Notes under the pieces: generated by a model
Told to the model about the DNA's origin: nothing
What the model saw: the letters and a program-made list of their open reading frames with translations, nothing else
Databases searched by the model: none
Program-made: the position numbers and the translations under genes
NCBI GenBank assembly: GCA_946894095.1
Contig: OX335645.2
Location: forward strand, 12,051,001 to 12,115,000
From: Incurvaria masculella
Lineage: Eukaryota > Arthropoda > Insecta > Lepidoptera > Incurvariidae
Direction: 5' to 3'
DNA length: 64,000 nt
In this document: one piece after another, positions 10,923 to 24,095 of the stretch
Position numbering within the stretch: position 1 is the first letter of the stretch
How the letters are laid out: each line of letters begins with the position of its first letter

Positions 10923-12343
10923 TTTCCTTAGTGCAATTGGGGCTAAATCTCAGGCATATAGTACACCTCTATGCCCTTGTCACAAGAGCCTTTTTTGTGC
11001 ACGCGAGGAGCTTATAAATTTGGCGCGTAATGTTTATTTATTTATTAGATGGAAGTAAAACTTACAGCCAACAAAACATCAAATACACAAAATACAATAA
11101 AATAAGAAAATACCCTAAGATATGCATGTACCTTGCATAACCAAATGTTCTAACTGAAATATTTCCACAGAATATTTAACGGCCCAGAGTAGAGCTTGCG
11201 AAGGTCTGTATTTTCTATATTTACATATATTAAATTTTCACAAAGAAAGTAACACGAGAAGCATAAAGCTGTGATAAGAGCCGATTGAGTTCAGTTTCAT
11301 AAGGACGTAAGTAAAACAATTTTTTTTTGTATTTTAAAATAACCACAAGGAATGTCTATAATCAAAAAAGTTTATATGTAGATTGATGGTATCTCTGGTG
11401 CCTGGTTTTCTAAAATGAGACAAATACTTATAAACTTTCATAAAATTAGGTTTAACGCAGAATATGAGCATCAGAGGTTGACCGTTATAGATTTCAAATG
11501 TAGCTAGACCATCAATCAATACATCTTCAATCTTTTTAAAATTCCAAAAAAAGTAGTATTTTTTTTTAAATATATGGTTTCGCCTATACTTATTGAACTG
11601 TATGCAATCAGGTGTTATAGGGTACTAGAGACCTATATGCAAGGGTTCATTTGTTATTTTGAACGCGGACTGGCGGAAAACATTCCTGACAATATCTAAT
11701 ATAGTATTAGCATTTTAATAAGTCAAAAAAAAACATTAATTCAGTTGGCGCAAAGGTGACCTTAAAGGATACATGAACGTTTACCCAGGTTGAAGGCACT
11801 TCTGTGACGAGGGCCAGGGCGGAGGCGAGTGGACGCAGTGAGTGTAGAAACGGCGCGGGGGCGGAGTTGCGGCAGGCGGGACTCGAAGGTGAAGCGGCGG
11901 GAGCGGAGGGTGGCGACACGAACCTCCGCTTAGCGTAATAGCGCGCAAAGCATTGATCTTGCGCCATTTTTCCTTCAGCTCTGCTCCTTCTTGCTTGTTC
12001 ATTGCGGAAAGAGCCGCTTTTTTACAGTAATGTAGAGCATACTTTTCTGGTTTTGTTGGAGTACTATTGCCTTAGGAGCCGTCTACACACACATCCTTTC
12101 ATTTAATTGCTATCACAAAATGTTTATGCAAATTATGAACTGATTTCTTTTTGATAATTAATGTCCCAGGCCGTTGTATAAAAATCCGTTTTTATTGACT
12201 CTCTTTATTGCCTGTCCGTCTATTAATTGCAAATTTAGCAATCGATTATAAACTACATAACTTCCCGAGGAGGTAGAGACCTAAAATGTTAAGCCTAGCC
12301 CAGGTCTGAGGTTTCACGATGTAACTAACGATAGTGTGGCCCA
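10923..12343. other. Intergenic with a GC-rich islet
   Basis: Mostly AT-rich. 11815-11935 is a purine- and GC-rich islet (many GGCGG/GCGGG runs) that stands out sharply from its surroundings. No splice-supported coding frame was found in it. Confidence 0.4.
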
Positions 12344-12440
12344 CCTACTTTTTAGGATTCCGTACCCAAAGGGTGCCAAACGGAACCAGCCTGCGCCGTC
12401 CACCCGCCCGTCTTTCCGTCTGTCACAGGGCAAAGGGGGT
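12344..12440 (+). repeat. Repeat family K, truncated copy
   Basis: Contains ACTTTTTAGG, then TTCCGTACCCAAAGGGTGCC, and later GTCTGTCACAGGG, matching the left half of the family K copy at 26495-26791. Confidence 0.6.
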
Positions 12441-12850
12441 TTACAAACCCTCAATTCTGTGCACTGCCGCGTATTAATGGATGTACGCCGAGTGACGTAT
12501 CCATCGACATTCCGTCCCAGCACCAGCCGACTGCCAACCTGCCACAAACGGAGATGCATCATGCATGAACTTGATATTTCTAAAATTTAATACGACAGCT
12601 GATTTCGTATTCAGACGCCGTATTTATTTTAAAGTTTCCAATTTGTGTACGCGCACGGGCGACGTGCGCGTCGGAGTCGCGAGTCTCGCTCGCGTTCGAC
12701 TCCGTTCATGTTTACGACACTTGCCGATGGATACTTTAAAATAACTTACCATATTTTCATGCAGCAAATTGATGCTTATGAAATATGTCTTTGAGCATAT
12801 TGCATATTGCATAACGTAAGCTTACCTGTCTTTCTCTTTCCTGTGTTCAC

Positions 12851-13101
12851 CCTTTGGGTACGGAACCCTATTACTAAGGCTCCGCTGTCCGTCCGTCCGT
12901 CCGTCCATCTGTCACAGGGCTGTATCTCATGAACCGTTATAGGTGGGCAACTGAAATGTTCACAGAGTGTGTATTTATTTTGCCGCTATAACAACAAATA
13001 GATGAATATTAAAGGGGGGCCCCATACAAAAAACCTGGTTTTTTGGTGTTGATAGTAAGGAACCCTTCGTGTGTGAGTCCGACTCGCACTTGGCCGGTTT
13101 T
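12851..13101 (+). repeat. Repeat family K copy
   Basis: Runs from CCTTTGGGTACGGAACCC through a (CCGT)n run, CATGAACCGT and TTTTGCCGC to AGTCCGACTCGCACTTGGCC at its right end. Same motif order as at 26495-26791 and, inverted, at 32082-32370. Class unknown; common interspersed repeat type in Lepidoptera. Confidence 0.7.
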
Positions 13102-14590
13102 ATCAACATTTACGTAGGTCCACCCTGACACGGGGTATAGGTGGGGCTCGGCACCTCCCCGGTCAGAAAAAAAGAAAAATATCAATGGGTTCACCTCGAC
13201 CGACGAACAGACAATGACCTCCGGGTATTAGCTAAGGAAGGGCAACTACAAGGTATGTTTGAAAATATTAATTAAATGCAGTTAATTTTAATTAGGTATC
13301 CCATAAATATCACAATTTAAGGTAAAAGTTTTAATGTTTCGACGTTAATATCACTTTATATTAATATTAGTTGAAAAAGTAGCATAACCAATCCAAAGGT
13401 CACAGGTTCGAATCCTGCTTCCGACGAATGTCGTGACCAAAAACTTTTTCAGATTATTTTTTTAATCTGATTATAATACTTCAAATGTAGATGTCGCTGA
13501 AACTCAAATTATTTCATTCAATTATCATACAAAAAATATTTATTTGATTTTTTAAGATTTAAGAAGGGAGTGGCTAATTACTTTTAATCGCGTTCTGTTT
13601 TTGGTAATTTATAAATACTATATTCGGTTTATGTTTATAAAAAATAACATATCACAACAACATTAAGATAAAATAAACAAATGTTTTATTCGTTCAAGAC
13701 AAACGACTGACGTTTTACTGAGTTGAGACTGATTACATCCTCAATTAGTTTAATCCACATTGTTACCGCTCGATTTGTTTGAATGACATGTATTGTTAAT
13801 GTTCTTGTACACTTCAGCGTTGACTACGTTAACTATAGTTAAATGTTATGAGACTAAACTAAGACAGGAATTTTAATGTAGACTAGGAAAGTAGTAGTTT
13901 TTTTTAAAACAGCATATTTTTATTCTTGCAAATTAATTTCGTCAGAGATTTCACAAATTAAATTATATAAACAAAAAAAGTCGTACCTGAGGTAACAAAA
14001 CATTATTCTTCGTCTAAATATGCCAGAATTTCTCTGTTATGTCATCACCAAAAAAATTCAATAAAGTTTTTTGTTCCTAGAGTTTCCGTAACGGATATCC
14101 TTACCCTTTGGATATTCGACATAACTTTTAACAATGTCCTGGCTACTCCAAGCTGGACACTGACCTCAGCATTATTTAATTTTATAAAAATCAGTACAGA
14201 ACAATAGCTTGGTCGAACACATTTTATATAGTTTTATTGAAATCGAGGCTGACTGGAAGAAATCACTTTTTGTGATAAGTCCGTCTTTGTGCAGTTCCAC
14301 TCTGTTAAAATGTATTGTTGTGTGTATAACTTTAAGTAATTGCACAAAAAATATTTCGTTCTTTATTTCTTACATTAATGCTATGCTATGCGTGGTGCAT
14401 TTTTTAGTTATGAAGGGATAGCACATTAGACTTATCATATTGGCCCCACATCTAATCATAACCAAATTTTTTATAATTTAAATAAGTTAGCTTAATTAAA
14501 GATATGAATATGAAGATAGCTCTGCTTTTAATTCGCTCTAATGCATTTTTCCTCGTACACGTTGAAAGAGGCAACTAAAGGGATTCATCT
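13102..14590. other. Intergenic, no gene seen
   Basis: AT-rich. The only notable site is a perfect B-box-like GGTTCGAATCC at 13405-13415 without a foldable tRNA around it; probably a decayed tRNA-derived SINE. Confidence 0.4.
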
Positions 14591-14593
14591 TTC

Positions 14594-15130
14594 GTGTGTT
14601 GGATTCCTCGTAAAACTCTGGGTCCTCTTCCTTCCTTAAGTATGGTAGGGTTAATCCCATCCTGGATTGGTACCATCGCATTATTATTCATAATCCATAA
14701 GCAATACACTGGACTCGGATTTGTCAGTTTAACAAAGAAGAAGCAAGAAACTTCGCTGGAAATGTTTGCACCGTGCAAATAGTCTAAATTTACAAAAGCG
14801 TTCGTCAATTTTTTGGAGTAAAATACAGGTAAAAACACTGAATTAAAATCAACGATTCATTACAAGTGTCAGTTTATTTGAAAGGACTAACCCCGACATA
14901 TAACATTTTGCCAGTTGGAGCAAGCCAGTCAAAACAAACAAAACCCGTACGAGCATCACGCAGCGCCAATTGAATGAACGGTCAAAATGAATGATCAACG
15001 CTGCAATGAAAATTGTCAGTACTTTTAACCCAGTTCAATGCAGCCGTACAATAATAGGAAGGTCCTGGCATTCCACCTCGCTCCCATGTGGTGTTTAAGA
15101 CTAATATCATGATAGTCACAGTTACGTAAG
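14594..15130 (+). repeat. SINE family S copy split by ~290 bp
   Basis: 14594-14682 matches the S-family middle (TGGTAGGGTTAATCC, then TTGGTACCATCGCATT). The family sequence resumes at about 14976 with GAATGAACG, GCAATGAAAATTG, GTTCAATG.AGCCGT and GGTCCTGGCAT. The 290 bp in between are foreign to the family. Confidence 0.65.
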
Positions 15131-17747
15131 AAAACTTAATAAAATAAAATAGATCCAAATAAAGCCATCTCAAGCGGAGATCAGAAACATTGATGGTATT
15201 TTCACATTTTATATTACAACATTTCGCTTATTTACAAAGTTATGTCGACCATAATTTGCTATGATTGCCCTCTTAATGCGCTGCTCTCGATCGACAAAGA
15301 TCAGCTTCGCTTTATTAGCTGTCCAACGCAGTAGCGGACTCTACAGTTGGCCACTCGCGAGCAAAACGATGCCCCACACTCCTGCCGTCCCGCCCGCCAT
15401 CAATCCCGCCGGTCCAGACCTCGCGGGATATGAGAACGGCGACCCACATGACTTGGAAATAGGCGCGAACCTAGAACGACATCGTAAAGCAGTCGTAAAG
15501 CAGAGATATAAATGCATCACGGGACGAATCAACGAGTTAGGAAGGACGGGAGCTGCAACCGAAACTCAGTCGTATAGCGACAGCGTATAGACACGTTTAG
15601 TGATAATGCACTAATGGTAGTTAGATGGTTCAATACGGGACCTGCTAGATCGAATATTCGTTGCACTAAAGGTGCCTTGAGTCGCTAATACATGTTCTGC
15701 CGTGTCGTTGGAACTCGAGTGAGCGAATTCGTAAGCGAACTGACTGGACAGCGATACCGTCAGTGCATGTAAACTAGAAACGTTGCCGCTTTACAGATGA
15801 GATTCGGTCGCCTCTCCCTTTCTTCTTTAATCATCGGGCGGAATATTCGAGCAGCCACAGACAGGCAAGCGTTATTGCGCTCCTCGTCCTAACAAAAAAA
15901 TGGATTCTTAAATCACATTTAATTTCTATTGGATGTATTCGTATTTTGTAATGTAGTCTTTAAAAATCTTCTGATTTTCCCAAATTAGCAATGAATAGGA
16001 CTGTGTTTGCAAAGAAAATAATAATATATTCGCAGACACACGGCATCCGTGAGCATCTAATCGATGGCAGCGCTACGCTGACGCCTAAAAAGTGTATCAA
16101 CTCAGCGGTGCGGCAATGGCGGAGGCGGGGACGTCGGTGGCTGCGGTGGAGCGGCGGGGAGACGGCGGAGCGGGGCGGTTGCATCGTCCGCGTCGGTGGG
16201 CGCCGCGGCGGAGACGGGCGGCCCGGTGCGGCGCACAAAATTGGATTCTCTATCTTTCGACGACGTCTGACTCGGTTGGACTTGGGTTGGAAATTTGTTT
16301 CACCTTATTGAATCGTGCGCTTGCAACTATTCGGTTACTGTTCAAACAAGAAAGATCAGACATATAATTCAATATGAAAAAAAAAATACAGACCAGGGGG
16401 CTACCATGGTAAGCTATCTCGTTCGGTGAGCAGGCAAGTGAGTGATTAAATCTGACGTAATGTAGCATTTCGTACCAGATGTTAACTGGTAAATTACCCG
16501 AATGTCATTTGACAGTTAGCATGCTTGCAGATTGCATGCGTATGATTTAATCACTGACTTCGGCAAGAGACTCATGTCATATCATATTCCAATTTAATTT
16601 CCAGAATAAAAAGTGTTTAAAAAAACACTGGTAAAATTTTAAAATGGTTGCGATAGTGCATCGCACGTTTCCAAAGGCAATCACACAGTTCGCACACGAG
16701 AATAGCGGGAAACGTTGCAATGGACACGTTGAATAAAAGATGTATTTATCGTTTTTGTTGAGATTGCGCAGTGCCTGTGTGCATAGGTCGTTAGTACTCA
16801 CAGTACGTTCGTGATATCGCGAGTGATTTTCGCAACAAACTTTGATATCAGTTTTGAAGAAGTTACAGGGGCAAAGTGAATATTTAGCGTGAACTCTTTA
16901 TATTATTCTACGTTGAATAAATGAGTAACACCGATGAGATAGTTACTAGAATTAAGACTTTATAAGTGTAGGTTATAAGACAACAATGTGTTTTTGTCAT
17001 AAAAAGCTGGCCTGTAATATTGTATATTCCTTAACATTATTAAAGCCACTTGGCGAATAAATGTTGGTGGAAGGTAAAAAATAATTGCAAAAATATTTTA
17101 GTTTTCTTACTTATCTGAAAATTAAATAGGAACCATTTTAAAAATGGCCTTTTGCCTGTAATATAATTGTGTTTTGCTTGTCCTTGCTTCACAGTCTATT
17201 GTACATACATATCACATTCCTTGGAATAAGTAACGTACCTTCTTATTACAATAAAGTATATTTACTTAAGTGTAGGTACAGTTCATGAAACAATATTTTC
17301 GAGATTATTTTAGTAGTTGTGCGAAGTAAGTCGCAAGGAGTAGCGCATTGCGGAAGCTACGTCGGCAGTGGCGGTGCAATGCTAGCCTAATACAGGTACA
17401 AAAGCCATTTTCAGGCAAACTCTCCTCCTTTCAATCACTTAGAGTACACCAGGCTTCCCACAGACGGACTGAAATATACTGGTTACACTTAAACGATCTG
17501 CTTGATAGTATTTACTCAAGAAATTGAAAAGATAGATTGTTCCGCCCCGTGAGGAACTCCGTCGGTGATTTTGAAGCATTTTAATGAGGTTTCTTTCAAT
17601 CATAACATCAATTAATATTTTTTTTAAAAGTCACGATTGATGATTTTAAATAACTCATCAAACATCTTGCTGCCAGCATAAAAAAGGAGAGTCTATACAT
17701 ATGATAACAACCACATATGGTACAAATGGTTAAAATGTAATGTTTGT
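15131..17747. other. Intergenic with GC-rich islets
   Basis: No recognisable protein. 15340-15440 is GC-rich. 16105-16235 is a strongly GC- and purine-rich islet (GGCGGAGGCGGGG, GGCGCCGCGGCGG). Short frames across both show no domain and no consistent splice pattern. Confidence 0.4.
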
Positions 17748-18140
17748 ACAGCACGTGGCTAGAGGACTTGTCTTTCATGCGAAAGCTCGTGGATACAAAT
17801 CCTCACCCCGGTCATGCACCACTTTTTTTCTCTTTTGGAGTTGGATAAGTGCATTTCGTTACGAATGCGAGCGAATTTCGGAACCCATATACAAAACTGT
17901 AGGTCTTCTTACCCTACTAGGGTAGAGTTAAGCTCCCACGGGTTGGTACCACCGCATTGGATAAAACGATTGGATGGAACGCTGCAATGAAAAATTGTCC
18001 GTATCATCCAGTTCAGTGTAGCTGTGCTCAGAAAGGGAAGGTCCTGACATGGCACCTAATTCCTTCGGGAATGTGGTGTATTGGGCTAATATCAAAACGG
18101 TAGTTGTGTGGTATTAGCCATCCATGTCAGGTTGCATAAA
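17748..18140 (+). repeat. SINE family S, tRNA-type head, near full length
   Basis: The head has an A-box-like GTGGCTAGAGG and a B-box-like GGATACAAATCC, ending GTCATGCACCA. The shared body follows: TTGGATAAGTGCATTTCGT, CTGTAGGTC, GGGTTGGTACCACCGCATT, GTTCAGTGTAGC, AAGGTCCTGACATGGCACC. It ends CCATCCATGTCAGG. This is one of the references used for the other copies. Confidence 0.8.
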
Positions 18141-20074
18141 GAAAATCTTTTCGTGATATTGTTTCAGCGGTTATGTCATTAACACTTACGTTAATATAGT
18201 TTTCATCATGCAGCGAGACTTACATCATAATAAGATCGATTTTGTTGTCTACCAATGTTTCGTTTTTTTGAATATGGAACTAGACATAGATGGCTAGAAC
18301 CACACCTATTGTCATGATATTAACCTAACACACCACCAAATAAAAATTAACTAACGCTTGATTATAAAACAAAGTACTTCGATTTCTGGAAAGTTCCAAA
18401 CCGGAAAGACAGAACTGCACTTGTGCTCCCGTTTCCATCGACTTCCAATTTGCTCAAGTAGCATCTTTCCCTTCGACGCAACCTTACCTCTGCAGGCCTA
18501 TTCCTGGAATTCAGTAATCAGGAATCCTGAGTCGGGAAATGGCTTTTAAAACCGCGATAAAAGCTGCTTTCTAGACACGGGATTCCTGATAACGGAATTC
18601 CAGGAATACCAGGATTACCAGTGGTAATCGGTTCTAACCCTGGCCCTTTATAAATAAGTTGTACGATTTGCTCATCTCATCTCTGCTTATCCCAGGCCAC
18701 AACGATCATCTACAATTGGCGCGGTACTCTTCATTTTCTCCCAGCTACAATACGTATCCCCGGAAAGCTGTGTGGCAGTCACCCAGCTCACTACGCTCAG
18801 CGAACCGGCCCGAAATTATGACTCGCGTCGTCGAGACCTCCGTAATTGATGGCATGACAAATATTTGCTTCCCGAGAATAAGCAAATTTGCCCTACCGCC
18901 CTCCGCACTCTACTTATACGATAGTGGTAAATTCGTCACTTCGGTGGCTTTTGGGGCTATTCGTTTTAAATAAACATCGGCGACCTACTGAGATTGATTT
19001 TTGCTATTTTTACCCGACTACGGAGAAGAAAAAGCAGGGTCCTGATTTTTATCGGTACGTGTCTATAGTGAATGTGTATGTTTGTTAATCTGTTCCCGCA
19101 TAACTTCTAAACTACTTATAATTTCACAAATTAGATTTCGTTGGAAGCGTCTTGATTGTTAGCTGTCTGTATTGCACCGGAGCTTTGCATTTGACTTATT
19201 TCAATTGTTGGGTTTTCGAAGCTAAAGAGTCACGGCATCGAGTCACGGCCATAAATTTTAGAAACAACCTACACTCCTGCTTACAGTTTCAATTCACCCC
19301 CATGCAACAACAATCTGTGCTACAGTGCCCTTAGTATGAAGCTCAAGTCAAATGATGGGAACCTAAAGGAAATTAATGACCATAAGAAAACTCTTACACC
19401 TCTTCGAGAGAACCATATTTCGTCCGACCAATTTTACATCGCCCGGGGGGATTTTAAAGATCCGGGAAAGTGTCTCTCAGGGCTCCGTTATAAAAATTCG
19501 CCCGTTAACGCAACATGAACCTAAGGATCGAGTGGGTTGGGGGAGAATAGCATCCTCGGTGGGGGGAGCCTATAAACTCCAAGAGCTGATGCGGACGTCG
19601 GAGACCACTCAAATCGGAACGGCCGTCCATTTCCGCATAACTGCCTTATTTCACCCTTATTTATCAAAATGGCCCGCGCTTAATTGACACAAATTTAATG
19701 CAAATTGAAAACGGCACGGCCTGTTGAGCTTGGATAGAAATTCACGATACTGTTCAGCTTTAATTAGTCCGCGTTTTCTGTCTCTAAATCTCTGCAAATA
19801 TTTATGAGGTGCAAAAATATGGAAATGTGGGTCTTAACATTTTAAACACTTATGATGTTCATTAAATAAATTAAATCCATTTCTTAATTTGTAATCAATC
19901 TACTTCACCTGTTGTAATGATCGTTTAAACTCCAAATAAAAAACCTCAATTTGATGTTATTACGCGTATCCATACCATCTGCATGATCTATGTTTAATGC
20001 TTCCGAAAACATTAATTTACATACATACGTGAATATGTGTAGCTTTTTCCACGATTGTATAAAGTTGGTTCTTG
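18141..20074. other. Intergenic with repeat pieces
   Basis: 18290-18340 is a minus-strand SINE S tail fragment. 18495-18625 is a partly palindromic repeat (CTGGAATTC, then CAGGAATCC, later mirrored as GGATTCCTG and GGAATTCCAGG) shared with 10668-10725 and about 26340-26475. No host exon is recognised. Confidence 0.4.
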
Positions 20075-20265
20075 ATGATAATGAAAAGATGGTCGAAGCG
20101 GCTGTGAAAAATTGTCCGCGTTTTCCATCCAGTTCAATGTAGCCGTGCACATAAAGGGAAGGTCACGGCATGGCACCTAATTCATTCGGGAATGTGATGT
20201 ATTAGGCTAATATCATAACGGTAGTTGTGTGGTATTAGCCATCCATGTCAGGTCACAAAAACAAG
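20075..20265 (+). repeat. SINE family S, 3' half
   Basis: Carries GATGGTCGAAGCGGC, CAGTTCAATGTAGCCGTG, AAGGTCACGGCATGGCACC and GTATTAGCCATCCATGTCAGG, in family order. The head is absent. Confidence 0.75.
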
Positions 20266-20325
20266 TTTTACGTGGAACCCGAACCAGGAACGACAAATCG
20301 CTTAGCCCCGCGGTTGCACGAAGAG

Positions 20326-20467
20326 ACGGCCGTGTTAATCAATGTTCAAACACGTCACTTTTAGTGATCAGCATAGAGTTCCTTTCATACTGTCCACACA
20401 AAGAGACGTGTTTGGTCATACTTTGACGTTGATTTAGATTTTTTGTGCGTTCGTGCACTCGGCCCTA
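20326..20467 (-). repeat. Hairpin repeat family H, copy 3 (minus)
   Basis: Inverted copy with arms 20348-20361 and 20400-20413 (13 of 14 paired). It ends at GTGCACTCGGCCCTAA, the inverted family start. Confidence 0.75.
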
Positions 20468-20640
20468 AGTCGTCCCCCTCTTACGACATGCACGGGAAGA
20501 ACTTCAATGGGAGCACGCGTCGGAACCCACAAAGCACAACTCTGAAAAATGGAGTGCAAAGAAAAATGACGGAGATCAACGATCTGAGATCTCCCTAACT
20601 ATAATATTCACGGTATTAATGCGCTGCCGATCCTACAGTT

Positions 20641-21260
20641 TTTTGCCAAAGCCTTGTTTTCACCATAAGTGCTGATTTGTTTTAGGCCCTGGTACTAGCC
20701 AAATCGCAATGTTTGACTAGGTACCCAAAATAAACTAGATAAGTCTGACGATTTGAAATTTAATGATTACATTATATGATTCCTTGTGTGGAGATCAAGT
20801 TTGTTTCCCTCGTCCATACAAAATCAATTGTAGAAACGATGTCTATTTCAGAACTTTTTTGACTAAATGTAGAAATCTCAAAGCAAATTAAATTATTTGT
20901 GAATGCATATGTTGTTTCCACATATATCTAGAGACAATCTTACTTTCAAATTTCTAATGTGAAATATCTACTTTTTATTATTATTATTATTCAAATCAAT
21001 TATGGAATCCAAAAATATTTTCAATCTATTATCAGTATGAAGTCTAATTACATATTACAGATTATGAAGTTTAATTACATACATTGCTTAAAGGTACATT
21101 TGTATGACGCGAGTATTTGACTAGTCCTAGCGCCTTATTCGACACTCAAAGGGCCTTTATTACTAAAGTGCTGATTATCTTGTACTAGTATTGAGTGCAA
21201 AGCTGCTAAGAAAGGCCCTTAATATGTGGCAATAAAGCTAATCAGCAGTAGGTGAAGAAG
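20641..21260 (+). repeat. Foldback repeat F, interrupted by a Harbinger-like MITE
   Basis: The F sequence begins near AAGCCTTGTTTTCACCA, is interrupted at 20687-21134, and resumes with CGACACTCAAAGGGCC to CCTTAATATGTGG and CAGCAGTAGGTGAA. An uninterrupted F copy lies at 44411-44571. Confidence 0.7.
20687..21134. mobile_element. Harbinger-like MITE, copy 1
   Basis: About 448 bp with imperfect terminal inverted repeats GGCCCTGGTACTAGCCAAA and GGCGCTAGGACTAGTCAAA (15 of 19 match), flanked on both sides by TTA. The TWA duplication and GG.C start fit PIF/Harbinger. No ORF inside. The same element occurs at 47700-48162. Confidence 0.75.
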
Positions 21261-21740
21261 TACCTAAATAGCGTCCTGTGCTCTTATTACGTGTATGTCG
21301 TTGGAACTCGAGAAAATCAGAGATAAGCGTATTTGTAACCGAACTCCTCGCCGGCGCTTCCGTTTTTGTATGTAGAGTGGCTACCCTGTCGCCCTGTACA
21401 ACCGACTTTAGGTTTCTACTCCCATCTTCTCTCGCTGCATGGATCTGATAAAACGGAGCCTTGAGGCACTCATCGGCAATGCTCCGACTGTTCATAAAGT
21501 GTCCCAATCCCACACTCTTAATTTGTTTCATCGAATCTTGCCTACTATTGCACTGTAGCCTTGTCGCACTGTTGACATTGTCGGCACATTTTAATTGGCA
21601 CCGGACAGCGGTCCGCTAATCAATTTACTTGTCGTGTCAAAATTAACTATCTGATTAGTACACAGCGCACGCTCGCCGGCACCACTGCGTTAGTACACCG
21701 ACTGTATGAATGAATTAGGACACCTGCTTCGTAAAAGTCA

Positions 21741-21984
21741 GGGGGTCCATTCAGAGCAAGAGTGAGTTCGAGTTCGTGAGTGAGTTAACCAAAAATTAGC
21801 TTGGAAATATATTATTATTTAAATAACGGAACCGTTATTTATAATTCCAACGTATTTACGGGACAAACCAGATTTTTACCTAACTGTAATGATGTTCTAG
21901 AAGTGTGGAAACAGTAACTATTTAAAAAAGTGAGTTGATATTTAGTGGCGAATTCGAACTCACTCTTACTCTGAATGGACCCCC
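21741..21984. mobile_element. MITE with ~36-bp terminal inverted repeats
   Basis: The left end (21741-21776), starting GGGGGTCCATTCAGAG, is mirrored almost perfectly at 21949-21984. The 244-bp element has no ORF and an inner palindrome AATAACGG/CCGTTATT. No clear target duplication was found, so the superfamily is open. Confidence 0.75.
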
Positions 21985-23894
21985 AGGTTAGCAGCAACCG
22001 TAATCGAGGAGAATACAGAAAGAGATGTATATCTATAGAAGAATCCAGATAACTATACTGTGAACTGTAAACTATGCTGTGAGCATGGCTATCATCTCAA
22101 CCTCTGGTATTTTTTTAAGCTAAAACGGTATTGACTTAATTTTCATAATTTTCGCATAGCATAGTTTATTTTTGGAACTGAATTTTACGACTTATATTTT
22201 TATTTAAAAGATTTATCCGCTGAACAATAAATCATTGTTGTTATGAGAGCTTAGCAGAAAAAAATAGAAAAGTTCAATCCAATATTTTCTGGGTACATAC
22301 GATGTATCGGTGTGGCGTGATACAAAGAGGAGCAATTTTTTTCAAGATTTTCAGGTACGTCTCTTTTTTTTTCAACTAATTTTATATCGATCATGAATCA
22401 AAGAACGAAAGGTGTAAAAATAGATGGTTTATAAGCATAGCGCAATCTGAAAATATTGTGTACACTGTGGCTCGCCCAGCCCATTTACCTTATTACGTAA
22501 ATGCATCCACCGAAATAACATCCCAGTAATACTCACTGAAATAACTGTAACTCAAATACATAGCCCAAATCAGAGCCTACAACCGCGTAGCCGAGTGTTT
22601 GACTAAAAAGGTAACTGCCATATGACGATCCATTTATTAAAGCAATTGACTAGCAATCAAAACGTTTCTCCATACCTAGATTTACTTGGTTTCCGAACCA
22701 TAGAATAGTGTATTTCGTTGTAAATAAATGTAACGAAATACACTTATCCGACGCAGAAAGAGAAAGAACGGGGCCTGAATTTTAACCAATGACTTCGGCA
22801 TGGAAAGCAAGCCCTCTCGCCCCTGAGCTACGACCCGCTCAAATTCCATGAACGGTTAAACTAATACAGGAAACTCCAAGCAACTTTTATTCTCTTAACT
22901 ATTATATTTACCTTTTCTGATTGCACAAAATCTGCGATTTCGACGGTCTAATATAGGACGCATGCGGATGCCTTCTCGTAGGGGAAACAGTTGGGCACAT
23001 CTAGTTGTTTTAGGTCATATCTATGAACGAGCAAGACAGCTCACTTAACTACGTGCGCGATTCGCTGTGATGAAAATATACAGGGTGTTAACGGAGGTAT
23101 GGTCCAAACGTTAACCAGGTATTTTTGGGCATATTTGGAAAAAAAGCTTGATCACATTTTGGTGTACGCGTTAAAAAAAATATCCTCCCCATACATTTTG
23201 TTTATACCTACCCACACAATATATGGGGGGAACGATTTTTTTTAAAATCGTACAAAAAAATCAAGAATCGGAAAAAAAACGGAATAATTGGTTAACGATT
23301 GTACCATGATTGTAACAGCTTGTATAATTTATAGAAACATTACAAACTTTTAAGCATTAAAGAATTAAGAAATTTAAGCATTACAAAACTCTGTCATCAT
23401 CAATTAAAACCTATAAAAACGATATAGGCAACGCTATTAGTGATAGCGAACTATGAACACTCACGTCCATTCCTTTGTAACGTTCTTGCATTCTACACAC
23501 TTACAAAGTACCTAATAACTACGCAACTGCAACTATGCTTGCACTTGGCACTGCAGCGAGGTGAGCCCAGTAGCATTTGCATACTGAGACTGCACTCTCC
23601 GCGTCGTGTGTTTACGAAGTCTGTCAGGATTCGGTTGCTTACATACAAGTTCGTCTTGGAGAGATAATGCGTTTTGTGAATTGTAACGGTTGCAATCGTA
23701 GCGTTATTTTGTGTACACACAACTTTTTACACGTATGCGGATTTTTTTGTTGCCAGAATAACCTACCAAATAAAAAAATATCCTCAAAATGTATTCATAA
23801 TTGGCGGACTAATCGCGCAACATACATACAAAAAAAAATATAATAAATTTGAGAACCTCCTTTTTTAAGTCGGTTAAAAAGATAACTGCATTTT
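21985..23894. other. Intergenic, no gene seen
   Basis: AT-rich. 23085-23235 contains a repeat piece (GGTGTTAACGG, then GGTCCAAACGTTAACCAGG) also seen inverted at about 28085-28262 and 48480-48665. Short frames around 23440-23840 resemble nothing. Confidence 0.4.
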
Positions 23895-24095
23895 TTCTTG
23901 TGCCGACTAAAGGATTTTTGGTTCGGATTCCACGTAAGACTGTAGGTCTCCTTCTTGCCCGGGTTTTTACCCATGCAATTATCAAGTTCAATGAAGCCGT
24001 ACAATAAAAAAAAGTCCCTGGCATGACATGAAGTGTATTGAGCTAATATCATGACAAAATCAAGCCATCCATGTTCAGTCATATAAAAACACAGT
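23895..24095 (+). repeat. SINE family S, degraded copy
   Basis: Has GGTTCGGATTCCACGTAAG, CTGTAGGTCTCC, AAGTTCAATGAAGCCGT and TGAGCTAATATCATGAC in order, with internal deletions. Confidence 0.65.

Noticed and set aside
13405..13415. tRNA gene around a perfect B box
   Set aside because: No A box, anticodon arm or acceptor stem can be folded around it.
15261..15590. 109-aa plus-strand frame
   Set aside because: It is open because the DNA is GC-rich; no domain or codon pattern supports it.
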